Made by a program: the position numbers and the translations under genes
Notes under the pieces: model-generated
Database searches by the model: none
Told to the model about the DNA's origin: nothing
Seen by the model: only the letters and a program-made list of their open reading frames with translations
From: Parachlamydiaceae bacterium
GTDB lineage: Bacteria; Chlamydiota; Chlamydiia; Chlamydiales; Parachlamydiaceae
Assembly: GCA_013817115.1 (NCBI GenBank)
Contig: JACDDG010000149.1
Location: 1-6,334, forward strand
Length of the DNA stretch: 6,334 nucleotides
Reading direction: 5' to 3'
Part shown: positions 1 to 5,922 of the stretch, piece after piece
Position numbering within the stretch: position 1 is the stretch's first letter
Layout: the number at the start of each line of letters is the position of its first letter

Positions 1-3000
1 GAGGTATTCCGGACGCGATATAGCTTATGCACCGATTCAAAAGCAATTCTACCACATAATCACCGGGCTTTTCCTCTTGGCAAAGCCTAAAGATCGCTTT
101 AGCTTCGCTGAAATTCCCTCTTTCGTACAACACAAAGGCCTCACTAAACGATTTTATATATTCACGCTCCACTACCAACAACTCCCAGGCAGGCAACGAG
201 GAAACCTCATAAACCCCCGTAGCTTGACGCTTTCCTTTTAAAAAAACACGATCCACAAGCCGTATCAAATACTTTTCGGGTTGTGGCAACTGCTTAAAAA
301 CGGCTTCACTGATTAGCAAACGGGTTTTGTAATATTTATTTAAACCTTCAACTCGTGAGGCGGTGTTTATGGCGTCGCTGACAACACTAGCATCCAAACG
401 TTCCTCTTCCCCAAGAGCACATATCATCGCATCCCCGGTATTAATGCCTATTCCTACGCTAATAGGGGCAAACCCTTGGGTTTCAATTTTCTTGTTAAAA
501 CTGGCAAGCATCTCATTCATGGCAACTGCAGCATCCACAGCATCTGATGGTGATTCCGGGAACAAGGCCATAATTCCATCGCCCAAAAACTGATTGACAA
601 ACCCTTTATTTTTTCGAATAATAGGTGCCATATAACGCATATATGTGTTTAAAAGTAATGCAGTTCTTTCGGGAGTTAGTGTTTCCGCTAGTGTTGTGAA
701 ACCGCGAATATCGGCAAACAAAGCACTTATTTTACACTTAACGCTATCTCCTAATTTTACATCCTCTACATGCTCTCTTTGCAACAATTGCAAAAACCGT
801 TTTGGTACAAATCGTTCCATGGCCCGGTACATGAACTCTACATGCTCAAAATGGCGAGCATTTTCTAACGAAATAACGATTTGCGTAGACAATGTCCGTA
901 GTAAATGAATGCGTTTTTCGGTAAACGCTCCGGCAGTCAAATTATTTTCAAGATAGATTAGCCCCACCTGTTTATCTTTATAAACGATTGGCAGGCACAA
1001 GATCGACTTCGGAGCAACACTGTTAACATACAGATCTTCGGCATATTGAGAGTCTGCCTTGGGATTGTTAATTATAATTGGTTCTTTTGTCCTTAAAGAT
1101 GAATTGATGACTAAATGAGGTACTTCCTTAAAATCATTAAGCAAAACATTATGTATTTGAAATTGACTGCCTTCTTTTTGATGAATTAGTGAAGCTGTCA
1201 CTTGCCACTGTTTTTTTACCCGCTCAATAAATAAAGCTTTCTGCGCTCCGGCATTTTCAATCATGATATGGAGGACTTTCGCAAAAAGATTTTCCAAAAC
1301 TAATTCCTCTGAAATAGACTGACTAGCTTTTATCACAGATGAAATATCTAAATCAGATGAGGTTGTTGACATCGTACTGGCTTTGTCCATCTCTCCCCAA
1401 ATTCCAAAGACTTCCATTCTATTTACAAAACAATGAGGATATCGTTTCTCCAAAGTATCCACTTTTAATTTCAGACAATAGCGTTCATAGTAATAATGCG
1501 CTTCCTGAATATAATCGATCGCATAGCGAGGGAAACCGTGTTTTATAAGGAGATCCCCTGCCAATTCATTGGCAATCCCCACCCAAAGATATCCTCCGCT
1601 TTTTTTAGCAACCTCGGCAGCCTTTTCAAATGCACGGATTGCCTCTTCATGCCGACCTCTCAGGCTTGACTGAACCCCTTTTAGTAATTCAAATTGATGC
1701 TGATAATTAGAAGGGCACTCTTCTGCTGCCCATTTTAAATCACGATAAAGTTTGTGTAGACGAAAACGGTATCGCATTTTTTTTAAGAAAGGTAGGTCTG
1801 GGATGCACTTTGCTATTGATAAGCCATCTAAGGTCTTTTGTGAAAGAGTATTTACATTATAACGTAAGCGCCTTTCTTCAACAAACCAACGAAAATGATA
1901 TTCACTAGCGGTTTCATATAACTCTAGGTAATGAAAATAACGGCCCATGTGCATCGATCGAATTGTTTCTTGAAGCCTCCCTTTTCCCAAAAGTTGACGG
2001 TATAACTTAAGTGGTTCATCGCCAGGTTGAACTCTGCCCAATTCAACGTCTGCTAGGCTGGCGACAAATTCTGTAGCTCCAACAAGTTCCTTCATATGAA
2101 TTTTACGCGCATAATTTAACGTTTCTTCCTGATTTTCCCTCAGCTTTACTAATGATTTTGCCTCCCCTCTAATTATACCCGCCATTGCCCCCATGTTAAT
2201 AATTGCTGCTTGTAAATTGCCCGATTCCAATGCATCACGGATACCACGCTGACAATAGACCCTTGTCTCTTTAAAAGGATGACGAAGATGATTTAAAAAA
2301 TACCCCATTACCCAATAGCTGTAAGGTGATGAATATTTGTCTTTTTCTTGTTCCATCAATCGTTCTGCAAGATCCCATAGAGTAAAACATTCACTAACAT
2401 TTTGGGTTAGATTCAACACAGCCAATGCATATCCGGTCACCCATAAGCCGGCACTTGGAGGTTTGCCATGCTGTAGCATAATGTGCATGGATTCCAGCAA
2501 TAAGTACGTGTACATATTGCCTGGCACCGAATAAGCTGAATAAAATATATCATTTAGAATCTGAAATGCTGCCAATATATTTTTATCTGACAGAACTTTA
2601 AGCTCCTTTTCCAAAGTTTCCAGTTTGTATCGCCAAAGTGCGCACTTTATTTGCATGAATTTTTTCCAAACGCTAATTTTTGAAGGTAGCTTAGGAATTT
2701 TCACACCAAGAAGCTCTAAAGCCATCAATCCTGTATCTACAGCTAGCACGATATTTCCACTCATATGTGATTGCAAAGATTGAATACGATATATACTAGC
2801 TTTGTCGAAAGTATTCTGAGCGCGCTGCAAAAGATCATTTGTAAGCACAACGCTTTCATCGGTAACTCCTGTCAGATATAAACTTTCAGCATAAGCACGT
2901 TTGAGCGCGAACATAAGCTCGTAGTCCGCTTTCCACCAATCTGCATCAGTTAGAGTCAAACCTGCGTGAAGATAATTTGTCATGGAATTATAGGCGTTAG

Positions 3001-5266
3001 CACCTAGCGCCTTAAGTCCCGCTTGATAGTTTAATTTAACAACAAGCATTTTTTCAGTATCTTTTAACAGGCCATGCGACTGATTAAAATGATCAGTCAC
3101 CTCAAACAAAAATTCATTACGGCAAGCCTCCGGTTCTTTCTCGAACAGTAAACGAGCAATGCTCAGATGTATTTTTTGCCTTTCATCTTGACTGATCCCC
3201 TGATCTACAGCTTGCTGTACACGATCATGAACGAATTGATATGTCACTTCTGGGGTTCTTTCAGAAGTGCCGGAATCTATTACTTTGTAGCGTGAATGTT
3301 GCAGCTGAATCAATTCATTCTGAAGAGCGGGCTCAAGATTTTTATTAATTTCATTTGCTGATGAACCAGTGGTTAATCTCAATATTTCAACAGCAAATGA
3401 ATTGCCAATACAAGCTGCATATCTTAACAATGTAAGTGTTTCAATGGGCAATTCATTTAGTTTAACTAGCAAGAGCTCGACGACATTATCCGTTATTTTT
3501 AACGTTTTAATTTTTTCTAAGTCCCAATCCCATCTTCGCTGTTCATAGTCAAAAAATAAAAACTTCTCGTCGTACAAGGAATTGATCACTTGTTTACAAA
3601 AGAATGAATTTCCACCCGTGCATTTATGAACGAATTCGGCTAAAGGTCGTATGACTGCCTCCTCGCGATTAAAACTATCTTTAAAAAGAGCTTCGAAATC
3701 CACTCGTTTTAAAGGGCCTAAGGGTAGTAAATGAATCTTTTTTTCTTGTTCTTCCATCTCTATAAAAAATTGTTGCAAAGGATGATGAGAATCCACTTCG
3801 TTGTCGCGATAAGCCCCGATTAGAAGCACATGACTTAAATCCTCGTCTGTTATGATATATTCCAAGAGTTTTAACGAACTACTGTCAACCCATTGCAAGT
3901 CATCAATAAATAACACTAACGGATGATCCTTGCTCGCGATTACCCGGATGAAACGTTTGAAGAAGATCATCATTCGGTTCTGAGTTTCTCGTGGCGGCAT
4001 TTTCTCTAAAGGAGGTTGAGGGCCTATGACAAGTTCCAGCATTGGTGCAAGGTCTATCATAACTTGCGCAACCCCGCCAAGCGCATCGATGATTGCCTCT
4101 TTTAACGCCTCAAAGCGAGTTTCGGGTTCTGATAAAATAATCCGTGCCAATTGATTAAGGGCCTGAATAATAGCTGTATAGGGGGTGTCACGTTGAAGCC
4201 GGTTGAATTTACCACTGATAAAATAGCCTTTATGCTTCACCATGGGCTTATGCACTTCATTGATTAGCATCGTTTTACCAATTCCTGAATAGCCGCTAAC
4301 CATTAGCGCCTCAACTGCACCTTGACTGACCCGATCATACGCAGCTAAGAGAAACTTAATTTCATCTTTACGCCCATACAGCTTTTGAGAGATATTTAGG
4401 CAATCATAGACATCCTTTTGCCCTAGAATAAACGGTTTTTGATTCGGTTGTGCAACTAGTTTTAAATCTTCTAAGATACCCATAGTGCTCTGATAACGAT
4501 CAGAGGGGTTTTTCGACATCAATTTTAGTAACATTTCCCCTAAGGACTCCGGAATGTCAGGATTCAGTTCTAAAGCACTTGGTGCAGGAACTGCTATATG
4601 GGCATGTACCATTTCAAATGGATCAGCTGCATGGAAGGGTATATCCCCGGTAAGTAATTCATAAAAGGAAACTCCGAGTGCATAAAAATCACTCCGATAA
4701 TCGACGTTCATATTCATTCTGCCGGTCTGCTCAGGGGCCATGTAAGCCAAAGTTCCTACCAATCTTTCAGGAGGGATGACATCCTGCACTTCGTGTAGAA
4801 GCTTTACAGCAAAGTTAAAGTCTGTAAGTTTAACTGTTAAAGTTGTTGGATCAATAATGAAGTTACTAGGCTTAATATCTTTATGAATGATGCGTTGACG
4901 ATGAATTTCCCCTATCGATTTAACCATCTGCATAGCAATTTTATAAAAGGTGCTTAAATTTTTATTGGGGTGAGATTGCTGTTTTATATATTCCTCTAAT
5001 GAAATTCCCTGAATACTTTCTTGTACTAATGCATAACATTCATCTTCAATAATGGCGTAGGTTTTAATGACTCCTGGTAGATCTAAGTCTTTGCAAAGCT
5101 CAAATTCATGATAGATAAGCGCAATATCTTCAGCTTTGGGATTCGTTCCTCGGATAATTTTTAGGATAACTGGTAGACCATCACTCACACGCATAGCACT
5201 GTAAATGACATTACGCCGACCTTCCTGAATCAATTTCAAATTCACGTAATCTTTTAGCGTTAACAT
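1..5266 (-). CDS. Multidomain Ser/Thr protein kinase - AAA ATPase - GAF - class III nucleotide cyclase (3' end outside window)
   Basis: One open frame of 1755 codons runs from ATG at 5266 past the left edge with no stop or frameshift. The start is bounded by an in-frame TAG at 5275-5273, and a weak AAAGGG ribosome site lies 9 bases before the ATG. Domains seen, in order: a eukaryotic-type kinase (about 1-270; K36, E54/E56, HKDIKPSN with D130/K132/N135, DFN at 149-151, MAPEQTGRMN near 176-185); an AAA_16-type ATPase (Walker A SGYSGIGKT 324-332, Walker B LFIDDLQW 452-459, FVHDRVQQAV near 678-687); a long alpha-helical TPR-like region to about 1290, ending in an EAHYYYERY...LEKRYP segment; a GAF domain (about 1310-1468); and a class III cyclase (about 1510-1690; metal aspartates D1519 and D1563, N1634, R1638). 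A TPR-like tail (SEAFVLYERGNFSEAKAIF) begins near 1712, and relatives usually stop soon after it. The N-terminal part matches the cyanobacterial HstK kinase/ATPase type, but a cyclase replaces the histidine kinase. No signal peptide or membrane helix was seen, so it is probably cytoplasmic. Role inferred: signal integration giving cAMP or cGMP. Confidence 0.95.
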   Translation of the reverse strand, partial: MLTLKDYVNLKLIQEGRRNVIYSAMRVSDGLPVILKIIRGTNPKAEDIALIYHEFELCKDLDLPGVIKTYAIIEDECYALVQESIQGISLEEYIKQQSHPNKNLSTFYKIAMQMVKSIGEIHRQRIIHKDIKPSNFIIDPTTLTVKLTDFNFAVKLLHEVQDVIPPERLVGTLAYMAPEQTGRMNMNVDYRSDFYALGVSFYELLTGDIPFHAADPFEMVHAHIAVPAPSALELNPDIPESLGEMLLKLMSKNPSDRYQSTMGILEDLKLVAQPNQKPFILGQKDVYDCLNISQKLYGRKDEIKFLLAAYDRVSQGAVEALMVSGYSGIGKTMLINEVHKPMVKHKGYFISGKFNRLQRDTPYTAIIQALNQLARIILSEPETRFEALKEAIIDALGGVAQVMIDLAPMLELVIGPQPPLEKMPPRETQNRMMIFFKRFIRVIASKDHPLVLFIDDLQWVDSSSLKLLEYIITDEDLSHVLLIGAYRDNEVDSHHPLQQFFIEMEEQEKKIHLLPLGPLKRVDFEALFKDSFNREEAVIRPLAEFVHKCTGGNSFFCKQVINSLYDEKFLFFDYEQRRWDWDLEKIKTLKITDNVVELLLVKLNELPIETLTLLRYAACIGNSFAVEILRLTTGSSANEINKNLEPALQNELIQLQHSRYKVIDSGTSERTPEVTYQFVHDRVQQAVDQGISQDERQKIHLSIARLLFEKEPEACRNEFLFEVTDHFNQSHGLLKDTEKMLVVKLNYQAGLKALGANAYNSMTNYLHAGLTLTDADWWKADYELMFALKRAYAESLYLTGVTDESVVLTNDLLQRAQNTFDKASIYRIQSLQSHMSGNIVLAVDTGLMALELLGVKIPKLPSKISVWKKFMQIKCALWRYKLETLEKELKVLSDKNILAAFQILNDIFYSAYSVPGNMYTYLLLESMHIMLQHGKPPSAGLWVTGYALAVLNLTQNVSECFTLWDLAERLMEQEKDKYSSPYSYWVMGYFLNHLRHPFKETRVYCQRGIRDALESGNLQAAIINMGAMAGIIRGEAKSLVKLRENQEETLNYARKIHMKELVGATEFVASLADVELGRVQPGDEPLKLYRQLLGKGRLQETIRSMHMGRYFHYLELYETASEYHFRWFVEERRLRYNVNTLSQKTLDGLSIAKCIPDLPFLKKMRYRFRLHKLYRDLKWAAEECPSNYQHQFELLKGVQSSLRGRHEEAIRAFEKAAEVAKKSGGYLWVGIANELAGDLLIKHGFPRYAIDYIQEAHYYYERYCLKLKVDTLEKRYPHCFVNRMEVFGIWGEMDKASTMSTTSSDLDISSVIKASQSISEELVLENLFAKVLHIMIENAGAQKALFIERVKKQWQVTASLIHQKEGSQFQIHNVLLNDFKEVPHLVINSSLRTKEPIIINNPKADSQYAEDLYVNSVAPKSILCLPIVYKDKQVGLIYLENNLTAGAFTEKRIHLLRTLSTQIVISLENARHFEHVEFMYRAMERFVPKRFLQLLQREHVEDVKLGDSVKCKISALFADIRGFTTLAETLTPERTALLLNTYMRYMAPIIRKNKGFVNQFLGDGIMALFPESPSDAVDAAVAMNEMLASFNKKIETQGFAPISVGIGINTGDAMICALGEEERLDASVVSDAINTASRVEGLNKYYKTRLLISEAVFKQLPQPEKYLIRLVDRVFLKGKRQATGVYEVSSLPAWELLVVEREYIKSFSEAFVLYERGNFSEAKAIFRLCQEEKPGDYVVELLLNRCISYIASGIP

Positions 5267-5301
5267 ATTTGACTACCCTTTGAATGCTCTTTGCACCTAT
5301 A

Positions 5302-5338
5302 CACGTGGATTATTCCACACTAAACTTTTTTTTATTAA
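5302..5338 (-). promoter_or_regulatory. Possible extended -10 promoter for the kinase-cyclase gene
   Basis: On the minus strand TGGAATAAT (5317-5309) fits an extended -10 (TG, one base, then AATAAT, 5 of 6 against TATAAT). An 18-base spacer separates it from TTAATA (5338-5333), 4 of 6 against TTGACA. This would start RNA near 5302 and give a leader of roughly 35 bases before the ATG at 5266. An alternative pairing is TTTAGT, 17 bases, TATAGG slightly downstream. The region is AT-rich, so chance matches are likely. The call rests on position and fit only. Confidence 0.3.
5305..5318. repeat. Small palindrome GTGGA-4-TCCAC in the presumed promoter
   Basis: GTGGA (5305-5309) and TCCAC (5314-5318) are perfect 5-base inverted arms around TTAT. 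The palindrome overlaps the possible -10 element of the kinase-cyclase gene, which is where a repressor or activator site would sit. It is short enough to occur by chance, so a role as operator is a guess. Confidence 0.35.
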
Positions 5339-5359
5339 AAATATAGATGTAGGTTTTAC

Positions 5360-5421
5360 GGGTTTGGGTGTTTGGGTGTTTAGGTCCAAATAGGGAAAGA
5401 TACGGGGCGTGGGGTAAAGGG
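5360..5421 (+). other. G-run cluster, possible G-quadruplex on the plus strand
   Basis: Six runs of three or four G lie at 5360, 5366, 5374, 5393, 5404 and 5411, and a seventh at 5419, all on the plus strand in an otherwise AT-rich gap. The last four (5393-5421) are separated by 8, 3 and 4 bases, close to a standard quadruplex spacing. The cluster straddles the left end of the outer inverted-repeat element at 5414. The minus-strand transcript of this stretch would be C-rich, so any quadruplex would be in DNA, not in the RNA of the adjacent gene. Function is unknown. Confidence 0.35.
5363..5386 (+). repeat. Octamer tandem repeat, TTTGGGTG x2 plus a variant copy
   Basis: TTTGGGTG occurs twice in perfect tandem (5363-5370, 5371-5378), followed by a diverged copy TTTAGGTC (5379-5386). 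A further GGG at 5360-5362 precedes the array. It lies about 100 bases upstream of the kinase-cyclase start and outside the inverted-repeat elements. Three units is a short array. It could vary in copy number by slippage, but nothing in the sequence shows that it does. Confidence 0.6.
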
Positions 5422-5477
5422 TGGATTTTTTTGTCAGGATACACACGATGGGAATGATGAGCAGGATAATTTATGAT
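5414..5477 (+). repeat. Left terminal inverted repeat of outer element
   Basis: This arm pairs with 5837-5897. It carries GGGTGG, a run of seven T, GTCAGGATAC (5433-5442), GATGGGAA and GAGCAGGATAATTTATGAT (5459-5477). The differences from the partner are scattered substitutions and A/T-run length changes, as expected of an old insertion. Confidence 0.7.
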
Positions 5478-5512
5478 GGAAGTTTATTTAAAATAAATAA
5501 TTTGATTGGGAG

Positions 5513-5520
5513 ACTTATCT
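5513..5520 (+). repeat. Target-site duplication, left copy (ACTTATCT)
   Basis: ACTTATCT abuts the left terminus GGTTCTT of the inner element. It is identical, in direct orientation, to 5748-5755. Confidence 0.75.
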
Positions 5521-5611
5521 GGTTCTTGTGAAGAATCAGGCCACAGATCTTATAAGGACAAAGGACATTAACGACAAAGGACAATAAAGACACCAAGGAC
5601 CATAACGACAA
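5521..5611 (+). repeat. Left inverted arm of inner element
   Basis: This 91-base arm aligns with the 74-base right arm (5674-5747 inverted) with about 7 mismatches, one single-base gap and one 16-base gap. The 16 extra bases (within 5576-5592) read AAAGGACAATAAAGAC and equal one 7+9 unit of the GAC ladder, so slippage is the simplest explanation. Confidence 0.7.
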
Positions 5612-5632
5612 AAGACTAACGACCTTAAAGAC
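5553..5632 (+). repeat. Degenerate GAC ladder with 7- or 9-base spacing
   Basis: GAC trinucleotides, mostly preceded by AAG, AAC or AAA, start at 5557, 5564, 5573, 5580, 5589, 5598, 5607, 5614, 5621 and 5630. Every spacing is 7 or 9 bases. The 7-base units look like GACAAAG and GACTAAC, the 9-base units like GACATTAAC and GACCATAAC. The right arm of the element (inverted) has the same rule (7, 9, 9, 9). The array fills most of the left arm and continues into the loop. It codes for nothing I can recognise. Confidence 0.65.
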
Positions 5633-5673
5633 AAACTACGCCACCAATGACATCGTGGATAGTCTATATTAAA

Positions 5674-5747
5674 TTGTCGTTATGGTCCTTGGCGTCGTTA
5701 AGGTCGTTTGTCCTTATAAATCTGTGTCCCAATTCTTCATAAGAACC
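5674..5747 (-). repeat. Right inverted arm of inner element
   Basis: The reverse complement starts GGTTCTTATGAAGAAT and keeps GACACAGAT/CCACAGAT-like and TTATAAGGACAAA blocks shared with the left arm. It lacks the 16-base unit present at left and ends in the perfect 19-base match nearest the loop. Confidence 0.7.
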
Positions 5748-5755
5748 ACTTATCT
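5748..5755 (+). repeat. Target-site duplication, right copy (ACTTATCT)
   Basis: ACTTATCT abuts the right terminus AAGAACC of the inner element. The perfect match to 5513-5520 suggests the insertion is more recent than the divergence seen between the outer arms. Confidence 0.75.
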
Positions 5756-5817
5756 ACTTTTGTTTTTCTTGCCTTTTAATAGCTTAGATTTTTTTCCCTT
5801 CCGTAAAATATCTTATT

Positions 5818-5849
5818 ATCTTAAATTATCCTCTTAATCTTAAATTATC
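5818..5849 (+). repeat. 13-base direct repeat ATCTTAAATTATC, period 19
   Basis: ATCTTAAATTATC occurs at 5818-5830 and again at 5837-5849. The second copy belongs to the right arm of the outer element and the first is just inside it. The left arm has a single equivalent, so a local duplication in the right half is the likely origin. Confidence 0.6.
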
Positions 5850-5897
5850 TTGCTCACCCTTCCCATCATGGGTATCCTGACAAAAAACCACCCTTAC
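5837..5897 (-). repeat. Right terminal inverted repeat of outer element
   Basis: The reverse complement matches 5414-5477 at about 55 of 61 aligned bases. It includes GTATCCTGAC (5872-5881), a run of six A and CCACCC (5888-5893). It also contains the perfect mini-palindrome CCCAT-C-ATGGG (5862-5872), which the left arm lacks. Confidence 0.7.
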
Positions 5898-5922
5898 GAT
5901 ATTTTACGATACTAATTCCAAG

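Larger units (their letters stand above)
5521..5747. mobile_element. Inner MITE-like element, 227 bp, with 8-bp target-site duplication
   Basis: The ends are GGTTCTTGTGAAGAAT (5521-5536) and, inverted, ATTCTTCATAAGAACC (5732-5747), 15 of 16 matching. The inverted arms run on to 5611 and 5674, closing with a perfect 19-base match CCAAGGACCATAACGACAA (5593-5611) and its complement (5674-5692) around a 62-base loop. The octamer ACTTATCT occurs directly at both outer borders (5513-5520, 5748-5755), exactly abutting the inverted repeats, which is the signature of a transposition event. There is no coding sequence, so it would need a transposase supplied elsewhere. An 8-base duplication occurs in several IS families (for example IS6, IS66 and ISL3), and the family cannot be assigned from this window. 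Confidence 0.75.
5414..5897. mobile_element. Outer MITE-like inverted-repeat element, interrupted by an inner element
   Basis: The left arm (5414-5477) and the reverse complement of the right arm (5837-5897) align over 61 bases with about 6 mismatches and three single-base gaps. Both begin GTAA(A)GGGTGG, then a T-run, then GTCAGGATAC. No transposase or other ORF is inside. Taking out the inner element (5521-5747) and one copy of its 8-base duplication leaves a sequence of about 249 bases, a size typical of non-autonomous miniature inverted-repeat elements. I found no convincing target-site duplication at the outer ends, so the exact borders are uncertain. It could also be a large palindromic intergenic repeat of another kind. 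The right end lies 25 bases past the stop of the cysteine-rich gene. Confidence 0.6.
5802..5908. repeat. 11-base inverted repeat CGTAAAATATC enclosing the right arm
   Basis: CGTAAAATATC (5802-5812) and GATATTTTACG (5898-5908) are perfect complements that bracket the right terminal repeat of the outer element. The outer copy begins immediately after that repeat (5897). It may be part of the element, an independent hairpin or coincidence in AT-rich DNA. TTACGATA is also directly repeated at 5894-5901 and 5904-5911. Confidence 0.4.

Noticed and set aside
363..593. Plus-strand open frame of 76 codons
   Set aside because: It lies antisense within the cyclase domain of the long minus-strand gene. 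The translation has no recognisable features and the opposite frame has clear catalytic motifs.
645..908. Plus-strand open frame of 87 codons
   Set aside because: It is antisense to the GAF/cyclase junction, a shadow of the real gene.
1339..1548. Plus-strand open frame of 69 codons
   Set aside because: It is antisense to the helical region before the GAF domain, with no supporting motif.
2337..2534. Plus-strand open frame of 65 codons
   Set aside because: It is antisense to the TPR-like region of the long gene, with no supporting motif.
5553..5692. CRISPR array
   Set aside because: The GAC motifs are spaced 7 or 9 bases apart, far shorter than CRISPR repeats and spacers, and lie within inverted arms of a transposon-like element.
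5414..5897. Factor-independent terminator between the two genes
   Set aside because: The long inverted arms could form a hairpin, but there is no compact GC-rich stem followed directly by a U-run after the stop at 5923.
5399..5912. GATAC at 5399-5403 and 5908-5912 as target duplication of the outer element
   Set aside because: The two copies do not abut the inverted repeats symmetrically (10 bases away on each side with unrelated sequence between), and 5 bases is too short to be convincing.
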